From positions 1-9,363 of the forward strand of contig CANJIC010000064.1 of assembly GCA_947474205.1 (NCBI GenBank): a stretch of DNA of 9,363 bases. The letters are read 5' to 3'. A program made the position numbers and the translations under genes. Under the pieces are notes generated by a model that saw only the letters and a program-made list of their open reading frames with translations, was not told the DNA's origin and did not search any database. The stretch comes from Planctomycetaceae bacterium (GTDB lineage: Bacteria; Planctomycetota; Phycisphaerae; Phycisphaerales; SM1A02). Shown here piece after piece: positions 1 to 6,518 of this stretch. Every line of letters starts with the position of its first letter. Position 1 is the stretch's first letter.

Positions 1-84
1 GCCGCGCTCCCCGGCGAGTTTTTGTACCGCCTTCAAGTAGGGTTTTTTGTCCATTCCAACTTGACCGGTAATGACTGCTCTCAT
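1..84 (-). CDS. N-terminal fragment of an unrecognised protein, possibly P-loop-like
   Basis: An ATG at 84-82 on the minus strand opens a frame that runs 28 codons to the window edge without a stop. The peptide begins MRAVITGQVGMDKKPYLK and goes on to a Lys/Ala-rich helix-like stretch. A short beta strand (RAVIT) followed by GQVGMDKK has the layout of a nucleotide-binding loop. However, it does not fit the Walker A pattern GxxxxGK[ST]: Asp sits where the second Gly is expected and Lys where Ser/Thr is expected. I do not recognise the family with certainty. No Shine-Dalgarno sequence precedes the ATG, as for most genes here. It lies 130 nt downstream of ispF on the same strand and could be the last gene of that operon or start its own. 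The start and reading frame are reasonably supported by the absence of stops and the protein-like composition; the function is unknown. Confidence 0.5.
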   Translation of the reverse strand, partial: MRAVITGQVGMDKKPYLKAVQKLAGERG

Positions 85-214
85 GTCAAGAGTGTAACTA
101 CAAATCCGCATATTTCGAGTGGGTTAAGCTGATAAATGGCGTGCGCTTGTTCAACGGGTTGGCTATAGAAATCAACCGAGCCCGCGTTCATGAAAAACTG
201 AAATTGTCATTGGG

Positions 215-724
215 TCACGAAGCGCTTGTTAAAAGCGCCACGCAATGAACCTCAATGGCGCGGCCTTCGCCCACGGCATCCACGCTTTCGTGAGTCTTGC
301 CCTTCACATTGATTTGGCTCGCATCGCAACCTAGAAGTTGCGCCAAGTTGGCGCGGATTTTTTCCTTCACGGGTCCAATCTTCGGCCGCTCGCAAATAAC
401 GGTGGCATCCAAATTTGACACTTGAAATTTTTTCTCGCGCATCAGCACCAAGGCGGCGCGCAAAAAATGCGCGCTGTCCTTGCCGGCCCATTGCGGATCG
501 GTGTCTGGAAAAAGTTGCCCGATATCCGCGAGCGCAAGCGCGCCAAGAATGGCGTCGGTGACGGCGTGCAAAAGCGCGTCGCCATCGGAGTGGCCAACAG
601 GTCCGCGATCATGATCAATGAATATTCCGCCTAGAACAAAGGGCTTTCCCTGACCCGCAGGCGCAAGTGGTTCAAGGCGATGCAAGTCGTAGCCGTGTCC
701 AACGCGAATCAAGTTAGTTGTCAT
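215..724 (-). CDS. ispF: 2-C-methyl-D-erythritol 2,4-cyclodiphosphate synthase (IspF)
   Basis: IspF is a cytoplasmic homotrimer of the MEP isoprenoid pathway. It converts CDP-ME 2-phosphate to MEcPP with release of CMP, feeding the synthesis of polyprenyl carriers and quinones. The protein is 169 aa, close to the usual size of about 160. It shows the N-terminal GHGYDLH motif, with D13 and H15 as metal ligands, then GHSDGDALLHA with the third ligand H53, then LADIGQLFPDTDP (66-77) and the C-terminal GKTHES..GEGRAIEV segment. The frame is open upstream to an ATG at 862, but the family start is the ATG at 724, directly before the conserved LIRVGHGYDLH. The extra 46 residues would be antisense-free read-through of the lipoprotein gene in another frame and are Arg-rich and unlike the family. 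The ATG overlaps the end of the lipoprotein gene by 11 nt, suggesting translational coupling. No Shine-Dalgarno sequence is visible. Confidence 0.95.
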   Translation of the reverse strand: MTTNLIRVGHGYDLHRLEPLAPAGQGKPFVLGGIFIDHDRGPVGHSDGDALLHAVTDAILGALALADIGQLFPDTDPQWAGKDSAHFLRAALVLMREKKFQVSNLDATVICERPKIGPVKEKIRANLAQLLGCDASQINVKGKTHESVDAVGEGRAIEVHCVALLTSAS

Positions 725-1205
725 TTGGAAGCGTGGATTTTGGCGGAACCTTGCCACCTTGCGTCGTGGCATACGGTGGTCGATCCGCCGCTTGGTCGGT
801 TCGCAAACGCGCTGTGGCATCAGGCTCCGGCCAAATTGGTCCAGGGCGAATGAAGTAATCAATTCGACGCGCGGCGGCGGGCGGACATGTCAATTGGTTG
901 TCAAGTTTTCCATTTTGCTCGCCAGCGACCCACACCGCATAGACCATGCGATCGGGCGTGTTGACCGGGTCATCGCCCCCGCCTTCTAAAAAGTTAAAGG
1001 TGAGTTGTTGACCAGGCGGAATGTCCATTTTAAAAAATGCTTCTTTGGTGCGGACATCAACCACGGAGATCGTCAATGGCTGCATGCTGGTGGAGATGTA
1101 GGTGTAGCCGCGGCCAGAAGAGGGCATGAATCCACCGGAAGGCGAGTAGCAGCTCGCAAGCGTTGACAGAAGAGCAATGATCAATGTTCGACGTACTGTG
1201 TTCAT
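714..1205 (-). CDS. Small predicted lipoprotein of unknown function
   Basis: This 163-aa protein begins with two Arg residues, a hydrophobic stretch (LIIALLSTLAS) and a lipobox LASC with the lipidated Cys at position 19, a clear type II signal peptide. Ser at +2 suggests an outer-membrane destination by the usual enterobacterial rule, which may not hold here. The mature part starts with a Gly/Ser/Pro-rich linker, followed by a compact, probably beta-rich region (about residues 34-115: YTYISTSMQPLTISVVDVRT and then VYAVWVAGEQ). The C-terminal 40 residues are rich in Pro, Arg and Thr and look disordered. I do not recognise the family. Its ATG overlaps the murD stop by 4 nt (ATGA) and its stop overlaps the ispF start by 11 nt, so it is very likely co-translated with both. 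That placement suggests an envelope role. Confidence in the gene is high because of the signal and the overlaps; the function is unknown. Confidence 0.82.
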   Translation of the reverse strand: MNTVRRTLIIALLSTLASCYSPSGGFMPSSGRGYTYISTSMQPLTISVVDVRTKEAFFKMDIPPGQQLTFNFLEGGGDDPVNTPDRMVYAVWVAGEQNGKLDNQLTCPPAAARRIDYFIRPGPIWPEPDATARLRTDQAADRPPYATTQGGKVPPKSTLPNDN

Positions 1206-2692
1206 ACAGGGGATACTTTAGCGATTTGATCGCATTCTGTTGCGAGTTGAGCGAATCGATTTCCGCGGGCTTCATAATTTTGAAATTGATCCAAGCTGGA
1301 GCAACCAGGTGAAAGCAAGACCACGTCGCCGTGGCGAATTCTGGAATGAATAATTTGCACCGCATTTTGCAGTGTTTCGCAATAGGTTCCACCCGCATTT
1401 GCCAGTTCCTGTGCAGAGGTTCCAATGCAATACAGGCCAGCGAGTCGCGCGGTGAGCGCTGTAATGGATGAGAGATCCGCGCCCTTGCTCAAGCCGCCCG
1501 CGATGAGGTGAATTTTCTTGGTATCGGGAAAACTTTTCACGGCGAAGAGAGTGGCGGCGGGCGTGGTGGCCTTGCTGTCATCGATCCAACGCACCCCGTT
1601 GAATTCATGCGCCAGGGAAAGTCGATGCGGCAAGCCAGTGAAGCGATTCATTTTTTGCGCCAAGGCGCGCGCTGTCGTGGCCACATCAAGTTGAGGATTG
1701 TCAATTCGCAACGCGGATATGCACGCGTGAAGCGCCAACAGCGCGTTGCGTTTGTTGTGCTCGCCGATCAACTTGGCGGACTCAAAGTGCGGCATGCACT
1801 GGCGCACATACTCGGCGTCACTTTGAAAGTGTGTTGGCAAGACATCATGCGCCCCAAGCCGCGCGTTGGGTGGCGCGCTCGTTCCATGACATGCGGAATT
1901 TTTCCACCAATGCCCGGCGGGCAACGCAGACCACTCCGATGCTTGTTCTGGGGATTCAATATCAAAGCGGGAAAGAAAAATCTGATCGTCCGCCGATTGA
2001 TTGCGAATGACGGATTTGCTGGCGCTGTAATGCGCGGCGCCGCCATGCCAATCCAAATGGTTGTCGCACAGATTGGTGAGCACGCCAACACGCGCGTGCC
2101 AATGCGCGTTTCCAGAATCGGGTCCAAGCCACCACAACATGAAACTGGAAAGCTCTAGCACCAGCCATTCATGTGGGCCAATGTGTGGGCAATCCTGCAG
2201 CAAACTGCCGCCAATATTGCCGGCGAAATAGGCGCGATTGCCGTTGAAGCCGTCAAGCGCGTGGTGGATCAATGCGGAGGTTGTGCTTTTGCCGGAACTG
2301 CCAGTGACCGCGATCACGCGGTGGTGGGGAATGTGTTGCAGCGCCAGTCGTAACTCGGTTGTGATGTGCGCGCCAGCTTCACGCGCGGCGTCGAGATATG
2401 GATTGGTCCACGGCTTTGGCACGCCTGGATTTACGACAACCAGTTGCGCCTGTTGAAAGTCCGCTAGTTCATGCGCGCCAAGTCGCAGACGCACAACGCC
2501 GCTTTGAATCAGCGGCGCGATCTTGGCTATGGAATCTTTCAGTTTGTCCGCGCTAGAAAGATCGGTGACAAGAATTTCTTTGGCGCCTTGTTGCGCCAAC
2601 CACTGCGTGGCGCCAATGCCGCCGCCGAATGCGCCAAGGCCCATGACAATGCAACGGCGGCCGCGGATTGTAGATTCACTGGAGATGTTCAT
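1202..2692 (-). CDS. murD: UDP-N-acetylmuramoyl-L-alanine--D-glutamate ligase (MurD)
   Basis: MurD is the cytoplasmic ATP-dependent ligase that adds D-glutamate to UDP-MurNAc-L-Ala in peptidoglycan precursor synthesis. The three Mur-ligase domains are visible: an N-terminal nucleotide-sugar fold with MGLGAFGGGIG (17-27); the central ATPase with the P-loop TGSSGKST (130-137), NIGGSLL (159-165), LELSSF (179-184) and NHLDWHG..HYSASKSVI, where K226 is the likely carbamylated lysine; and a C-terminal domain with GEHNKRNALLA (310-320), DDSKATTPAA (371-380) and LSPGCSSLDQFQNYEARG. At 496 aa it is somewhat longer than the typical 440-450, with extra residues in the central domain (about 245-300). The ATG at 2692 has no obvious Shine-Dalgarno sequence, but the next in-frame Met (17) would remove part of the first beta strand. 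It lies 70 nt after the MlaF-type gene and overlaps the following lipoprotein gene by 4 nt. Confidence 0.97.
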   Translation of the reverse strand: MNISSESTIRGRRCIVMGLGAFGGGIGATQWLAQQGAKEILVTDLSSADKLKDSIAKIAPLIQSGVVRLRLGAHELADFQQAQLVVVNPGVPKPWTNPYLDAAREAGAHITTELRLALQHIPHHRVIAVTGSSGKSTTSALIHHALDGFNGNRAYFAGNIGGSLLQDCPHIGPHEWLVLELSSFMLWWLGPDSGNAHWHARVGVLTNLCDNHLDWHGGAAHYSASKSVIRNQSADDQIFLSRFDIESPEQASEWSALPAGHWWKNSACHGTSAPPNARLGAHDVLPTHFQSDAEYVRQCMPHFESAKLIGEHNKRNALLALHACISALRIDNPQLDVATTARALAQKMNRFTGLPHRLSLAHEFNGVRWIDDSKATTPAATLFAVKSFPDTKKIHLIAGGLSKGADLSSITALTARLAGLYCIGTSAQELANAGGTYCETLQNAVQIIHSRIRHGDVVLLSPGCSSLDQFQNYEARGNRFAQLATECDQIAKVSPV

Positions 2693-2762
2693 TGGTTGTT
2701 CAGCGTCTGAGCGAATGGAGTGGCATGTTGCGGCGCGACAAGTTCAGCGAAGCGCCAGCATT

Positions 2763-3638
2763 TCATCTGTTTGGGCTTGCCACCGGCGCGTGCGAATTGT
2801 CTTCACCCAAGTTCAACAATTCTTCGGTGTAATTGGTGGCGGCCTTGCGTTCCGTGAGCGGACCTTGCGCGTCACCACGCAAAAACTGGCGTATAAGACG
2901 ATCTTTCTCTGGCATTTGTTTGGCGTCTATATCGGATGTCTTGCGCAATGTGTCAAACGCTTGGCGCGTGTCAATCATCAGCGCGCGGCCTTTATCAAGC
3001 ATGGTCATGCGATCAGCAATGGTGAAGGCGCTGTCCATTTCATGGGTCACCACCACGCTGGTCACGCCAAGTTTGCGCGTGAGATCAAGCATCAGTTGAT
3101 CAATCTCCGCGCTGGTGACCGGGTCAAGTCCGGCGCTGGGTTCATCGTAGAAAAGAATTCTGGGATCAAGCGCAAGAGCGCGCGCCAAGCCAGCGCGCTT
3201 TTTCATGCCGCCGGAAATTTGCGATGGAAATTTATTGGCGTGCTCGCGCAGGCCAACAAGTTCAAGTTTGATCATCACCTGGATTTCAATAATGTGCGAG
3301 TCAAGCGATGTGTGCTCATGCAATGGCAGCGCAATGTTGTCGGCAATGCTCATGCTGTTAAAGAGCGCGCCGGACTGGAAAAGAATTCCAAACTTTTTGC
3401 GCACTGCGTCAAGGCCAGCCTCGCCAACAGTGGTCATTTCCTCGCCCAGAATTTTTATGGAGCCTTCACTTGGTTGCAAACTGCCAATCAAGTGGCGCAG
3501 CAGTGTGCTTTTGCCGCAACCAGATCCGCCCATGATCACCATGGTTTCACCTTCGGCAATATCTAAATTAATTCCGTCAAGAACGGTTTGGGTGCCAAAG
3601 CGTCGAACCAAATTGCGGATTTCAATAACGTTACCCAT
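2763..3638 (-). CDS. mlaF: MlaF-type ABC transporter ATP-binding protein
   Basis: This 291-aa ABC ATPase belongs to the Mla/Mkl type that energises MlaE-family permeases moving phospholipids between the inner and outer membranes. Visible motifs are Walker A GGSGCGKST (37-45), Q-loop Gln 88 in FQSGALFNSMS, the signature ISGGMKKRAGLARAL (141-155), Walker B ILFYDEP (161-167) with catalytic E166, and the switch His 199 in VTHEM. The ISGGM[KR]KR signature and the FQ.GALF..M segment are characteristic of the MlaF type rather than of amino-acid or sugar importers. After about residue 240 there is a polar C-terminal tail ending at 291, longer than E. coli MlaF (about 270). No MlaE permease or MlaD/MCE partner gene adjoins it in this window: upstream is a DUF4190-like gene 162 nt away and downstream is murD. 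The subfamily call is firm; the exact substrate is inference. Confidence 0.88.
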   Translation of the reverse strand: MGNVIEIRNLVRRFGTQTVLDGINLDIAEGETMVIMGGSGCGKSTLLRHLIGSLQPSEGSIKILGEEMTTVGEAGLDAVRKKFGILFQSGALFNSMSIADNIALPLHEHTSLDSHIIEIQVMIKLELVGLREHANKFPSQISGGMKKRAGLARALALDPRILFYDEPSAGLDPVTSAEIDQLMLDLTRKLGVTSVVVTHEMDSAFTIADRMTMLDKGRALMIDTRQAFDTLRKTSDIDAKQMPEKDRLIRQFLRGDAQGPLTERKAATNYTEELLNLGEDNSHAPVASPNR

Positions 3639-3685
3639 GGGTGTTCTTAGCCTACCAAGGTCGTGCGTAAATACATGGCTTGAAT

Positions 3686-3698
3686 TTCACAACGTGAA
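3686..3698. promoter_or_regulatory. Short dyad TTCAC-AAC-GTGAA upstream of the MlaF-type gene
   Basis: Five-base perfect inverted arms separated by three bases lie about 50 nt upstream of the MlaF-type start, inside the 162-nt gap 3639-3800. This gap has no convincing gene and no good -35/-10 pair that I can see. The dyad could be a small operator but is short enough to be chance. Confidence 0.2.
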
Positions 3699-3800
3699 CT
3701 TGGCAGCCACGATGCACGAAATGCGGATTGAATTGTCATGGCGTTGCGTCCCTTGAACAAAGCCAATACTTGAACTGCTGTGTAAAGCACCGCGCATGAT

Positions 3801-4568
3801 TCAAGGAGTTTCAGGCGCGGATGTGGTCGGCACAGATTTGATAGTGGTTGTGGGCTTCGCTATTTGAAAGACGGGAAGTTCGGGCGGCGGCGGTTCGCCA
3901 TCTGGAAATAGCAGGTTGCCGCGCAGGGCGTCGACAATGCGCAACGACCTCCAAACCATGGTGCTTTTGCCTGTTTTTTCGTTGAATCGTTCAAGGCCAA
4001 GATCGGCTTCACATGACCCCGAAGCAAATTGAATAGTGATTGGAATGACCACCATGGTTTTTTTCCAGGATTGTTCCAAAGGTGTGGGGCGTTGATCGCT
4101 CACTCGCGCCGACACAAATGTTCCGTACCGGTTTTCGACTTGGGTTGTGAACGCCGCGAGTTGCTCTTGGGTGAGCGCGGTGGCGGGACCAGCCCATTCC
4201 TTTTTCATGACTTGAGGGTCATTGGCAAACAGCGGAGCCAGAGCCACGGTTGGTCCAAGCACAATGGTGCGAAGACCAGAAACCCAAAACAGCCACGCGC
4301 CCACAATGGTGGCGACTACTCCAAATGAAATAGACGTCCATGCCAGCCACGCGCCTTTGGTGTCTGGATTTTTACGCAAACTACGTAGGGCCAGCGCGCC
4401 CGTGCCCACGCCAATGAGCGTCATGGGCGGACAAAAAAATGGAATGCAAAACATGGCGGCAAGCACCGCGGTGCGGTTCCATGAGCGCGGGAGTTGGATG
4501 GATTCATCGACCTCTGTCAATGTGTTGGTGTTCAGGTTGTTATGTTGAATTTGATTCATGCGTGTCAT
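3801..4568 (-). CDS. DUF4190-like membrane protein with extracytoplasmic domain (paralogue A)
   Basis: This 255-aa protein has a polar N-terminal 30 residues and then two hydrophobic segments (about 33-62 and 74-98) joined by LRSLRKNPDTKG, the layout of DUF4190 two-helix modules. Gly-rich helices such as LIGVGTGALALRSL fit that family. After the second helix comes a soluble region (about 110-225) containing TQEQLAAFTTQVENRYG (133-149) and a beta-like stretch VVIPITIQFAS (173-183). A Pro/Thr-rich tail (225-255) follows. The topology places both ends on the same side of the membrane, with the long C-terminus probably outside. The first possible start is TTG at 4574, with ATGs at 4568 and 4559. 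I chose 4568; none has a Shine-Dalgarno sequence, so the start is uncertain by a few codons. It follows its paralogue by 71 nt. The function is unknown, and whether any family assignment covers the C-terminal part is unclear. Confidence 0.78.
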   Translation of the reverse strand: MTRMNQIQHNNLNTNTLTEVDESIQLPRSWNRTAVLAAMFCIPFFCPPMTLIGVGTGALALRSLRKNPDTKGAWLAWTSISFGVVATIVGAWLFWVSGLRTIVLGPTVALAPLFANDPQVMKKEWAGPATALTQEQLAAFTTQVENRYGTFVSARVSDQRPTPLEQSWKKTMVVIPITIQFASGSCEADLGLERFNEKTGKSTMVWRSLRIVDALRGNLLFPDGEPPPPELPVFQIAKPTTTIKSVPTTSAPETP

Positions 4569-4604
4569 TGACAATGTATTTAAGAATGTGATTCAGTCAG
4601 CGAG

Positions 4605-4640
4605 GCGCCAATTCATGTGAAGAGTTTGGCGCATTCACAT
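4605..4640 (-). other. Interleaved inverted repeats (possible pseudoknot) between the two paralogues
   Basis: Read on the minus strand, the order is ATGTGAA (4640-4634), one base, GCGCCAA (4632-4626), four bases, TTCACAT (4621-4615), three bases, TTGGCGC (4611-4605). The first and third elements are exact reverse complements, as are the second and fourth, which gives the ABA'B' order of an H-type pseudoknot or two mutually exclusive hairpins. The element begins at the stop codon of the upstream gene and ends about 36 nt before the start of the next. No T-run follows, so it is not a standard terminator. Structure and function are inference. Confidence 0.35.
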
Positions 4641-5359
4641 TACGGTAGTGCGGGAATTGTGGTGGCGGGAGTTGGCGCGGGCAAAGACGAGGGCGCAAGT
4701 ATCAGATCTCCAAGCGTGGAATCGTCCACGGTCAGTTCAAGTAGACGAGCCGCGGGAATCCATTGATCGCTTTGCGGAATCAGTTGAAAGACAGCGCTTC
4801 CGGTGGTTTCGCGGGTGGCAAATCGCAGCGTAATTGCGGCGGTCATGGCCATATCAAACATGCCGCCGTCAACCACTTGACTGATGATGGAGATATCACG
4901 GAGTTCACCGTAGCGCTGCTTGGCCAGGCTTGAAAAGACTGGCAATTGCTCCGCTGTTGGCGCGGGGCGCGCAATTGGCGCCAGTGGATTTTGCGTCAGG
5001 GCGATGACGCATTTGGAATATTCATTGGCAAAGGCGGCTTGCATGCTCGCTTTCATATTGCGGCCAATATCTTTCAGAACCCATTCGCTTAGCGCCTGAT
5101 AGGTGAGGGCTTGCACAATCAATCCCACGAAACTAAGAACTATGGCGGCTCGGGCAAGTTGGCGCGAGCGCCCATTATTGCTGTTGCGCAATTTCCAAAG
5201 CGCCAGTATTGAAAGTGGCGTGGAAATAAAACCAACAAATAGGCAGCAGGGCACAGGCGACAAGATAGAAAATACAAACGCAATGAACGCAAGCGAGAAG
5301 CGTGTTGGCTTTTCCTGGGGAGCGGGTGTATTGGTTGTGGGGCTATTGAATTGGGTCAC
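4640..5359 (-). CDS. DUF4190-like membrane protein with extracytoplasmic domain (paralogue B)
   Basis: This 239-aa protein has the same plan as the next gene: a polar Pro/Thr-rich N-terminus (1-19), two hydrophobic segments (about 21-55 and 70-92) joined by the basic LWKLRNSNNGRSRQLAR, a soluble part (about 95-222) and a Pro-rich tail. It contains TAEQLPVFSSLAKQRYG (135-151), which aligns without gaps to the same region of paralogue A as T-x-E-Q-L-x2-F-x6-R-Y-G, and ITLRFA (176-181) matching ITIQFA. Both proteins have two Cys in or near the first helix. The start is GTG at 5359. No other Met codon occurs until residue 103, beyond both helices, so GTG is the best choice. A TATAAA lies 11 nt upstream, which would give a very short leader. 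The gene follows the terminator of the PEP-CTERM-like gene and so likely begins a new transcript. The function is unknown. Confidence 0.78.
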   Translation of the reverse strand: MTQFNSPTTNTPAPQEKPTRFSLAFIAFVFSILSPVPCCLFVGFISTPLSILALWKLRNSNNGRSRQLARAAIVLSFVGLIVQALTYQALSEWVLKDIGRNMKASMQAAFANEYSKCVIALTQNPLAPIARPAPTAEQLPVFSSLAKQRYGELRDISIISQVVDGGMFDMAMTAAITLRFATRETTGSAVFQLIPQSDQWIPAARLLELTVDDSTLGDLILAPSSLPAPTPATTIPALP

Positions 5360-5370
5360 GCAGGGCTGAC

Positions 5371-5376
5371 TTTATA
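5371..5376 (-). promoter_or_regulatory. Possible -10 box for paralogue B with a very short leader
   Basis: TATAAA on the minus strand ends 11 nt before the GTG start at 5359, so transcription would begin only a few bases before translation. No convincing -35 hexamer is found 16-18 nt upstream. Together with the absence of a Shine-Dalgarno sequence this hints at leaderless or near-leaderless expression. Confidence 0.28.
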
Positions 5377-5514
5377 CGGCGGGCAAGCCGAGTGTTTTTT
5401 GGCTAAGTGCAATAGTACGCGTGCATAGGAAACGGGTCCCAAGCGCGTTTGAACTAGCGGAAGTTGAGAAATCCAATACGCGGGTACTTGTCGGAAAATA
5501 AAGAACAAAAAGAA

Positions 5515-5546
5515 AGTCCTGCGCATCGTTGAAGATGCGCAGGACT
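5515..5546 (-). terminator. Rho-independent terminator of the PEP-CTERM-like gene
   Basis: On the minus strand a perfect 13-bp stem, AGTCCTGCGCATC / GATGCGCAGGACT, encloses the six-base loop TTCAAC. It is followed at once by a T-rich run, TTTCTTTTTGTTCTTT (about 5514-5499). The hairpin starts 36 nt after the stop codon at 5583. Stem length, GC content and the T-tract make this the clearest regulatory element in the window. It separates the PEP-CTERM-like transcript from the DUF4190-like pair downstream. Confidence 0.93.
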
Positions 5547-5582
5547 GAAGAGTGTAGAAAAGAGACTCTGTTAATTGCTGAA

Positions 5583-6515
5583 TTAAGAGCGACGACGCTT
5601 GCCGAAGAACGCACCAGCGATACCAATCAAAGCTGCAACACCCGGGGCTGGAACTAGTCCAGCCGAAAATGTCCAAGCTTCTTGGCCGACAGTGGCGCCG
5701 TCGAAGGTTGGATCAAAGGTAAAGACTTTGTTGCTGACAAGGCTTCCAGTGAGTTTGGTTTGCGAGTCACTTCTTAGGTTTGCGCCTGAAATGGTGTACA
5801 CGGTTGTTCCACCAGTTTGAGCCACGCTCTTGCCAGTGGCCTGTAGCCACATGACCATCTTTGGTGCAGCAGCGCCTGCGCCCAAGGCGACAATGTCGCT
5901 GCACTTTAAAGTGAATCGGCCAATCATGATTAACATGTCAGCGTTGGCGCTGGCGTTGGTTTCATAAAGAGAATCTAGTGGATTATTTTGCGCCCAACCC
6001 GCGCCTGGATAGGCGCCAGAACTGTTAGCAGCGTTGACAATGCTGCTAACATCTGGACCAGCAGGATTGGCGAAATACGGGTCATTAAGAACACCGCCTG
6101 TATTTGTAGCACCTTGAGTACGGCATCCAATAGTCACAAATGAATCCCACGTGTTGTTGCCTGTGCCGCCACCAGCGGTTGTGCCTGGCATCCAACCTGT
6201 ATTGCTGTGTTGGAAAGCCAATCCAGCGCTATTAAGATATTTGGCTTTTTGGTCAACGCCATAGGTGTTCGCACTTGTGGTGGTTTGACCAAACACGCTC
6301 ACAATGCGTTCGCCAGCGTTGCCTGTGCCGGTGGCTGAATTAAACTTTATATAGACATCCATGACGCTGTAAGAAGTGCCGCCCGATGCCACAATGTAAT
6401 TTTTTGCATACAGACCTTGCATACCTGCCACCGAAGCATTGGCTACGCCAGCCATGTTCAAAGCAGTTGCAGCCGCCAAAGTAGCTCCAGCAAAAGTGAA
6501 ATACGAATTCTTCAT
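5583..6515 (-). CDS. Secreted PEP-CTERM-like anchored protein
   Basis: This 310-aa protein begins with a Sec-type signal peptide (MKNSYFTFAGATLAAATALN and on to ANA at 25-27, the likely cleavage site). The long mature region is rich in Gly, Ser, Thr, Ala and Asn, contains WDSFVTIG (123-130) and has only two Cys (131 and 205), which could pair. The C-terminus has the tripartite sorting layout: VPAPG (288-292), a hydrophobic stretch AALIGIAGAFF (294-304) and the basic end KRRRS. This resembles PEP-CTERM signals processed by exosortase/archaeosortase-type enzymes, with PAPG replacing PEP. No exosortase is present in the window. The frame is open to an ATG at 6539, but the ATG at 6515 is preferred: it has the purine-rich GGAAGGA seven bases upstream and gives a standard signal peptide. 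The gene stands alone, with its own promoter and terminator. The ligand or role is unknown; surface or matrix function is inference. Confidence 0.85.
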   Translation of the reverse strand: MKNSYFTFAGATLAAATALNMAGVANASVAGMQGLYAKNYIVASGGTSYSVMDVYIKFNSATGTGNAGERIVSVFGQTTTSANTYGVDQKAKYLNSAGLAFQHSNTGWMPGTTAGGGTGNNTWDSFVTIGCRTQGATNTGGVLNDPYFANPAGPDVSSIVNAANSSGAYPGAGWAQNNPLDSLYETNASANADMLIMIGRFTLKCSDIVALGAGAAAPKMVMWLQATGKSVAQTGGTTVYTISGANLRSDSQTKLTGSLVSNKVFTFDPTFDGATVGQEAWTFSAGLVPAPGVAALIGIAGAFFGKRRRS

Positions 6516-6518
6516 TTC

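Noticed and set aside
157..177. GGTTG/CAACC hairpin downstream of ispF
   Set aside because: Only 5 bp with an 11-base loop and no T-run on the minus strand, so it does not qualify as a terminator.
222..238. GCGCTT/AAGCGC hairpin at the end of ispF
   Set aside because: It lies within the coding sequence, has a 6-bp stem and no T-run after it.
725..862. 46-residue N-terminal extension of IspF
   Set aside because: The conserved family start is the ATG at 724. The extension is basic and low in quality, and it would overlap most of the end of the lipoprotein gene.
1508..2158. 216-codon plus-strand open frame opposite murD
   Set aside because: It lies fully within murD on the other strand, with a low-quality, Arg/Gly-rich translation and no recognisable motif.
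2523..3566. 347-codon plus-strand open frame opposite the MlaF-type gene and the start of murD
   Set aside because: It is antisense to two well-supported genes, spans their boundary, and its translation is rich in His, Arg, Cys and Gln without any domain. It is open only because of the codon bias of the opposite strand.
3687..3797. 36-codon minus-strand frame between the DUF4190-like gene and the MlaF-type gene
   Set aside because: Short, without a ribosome-binding site or hydrophobic/motif content; chance length for this composition.
5372..5626. 84-codon minus-strand frame overlapping the end of the PEP-CTERM-like gene and its terminator
   Set aside because: It would be translated through a strong terminator hairpin and has no supporting motif.
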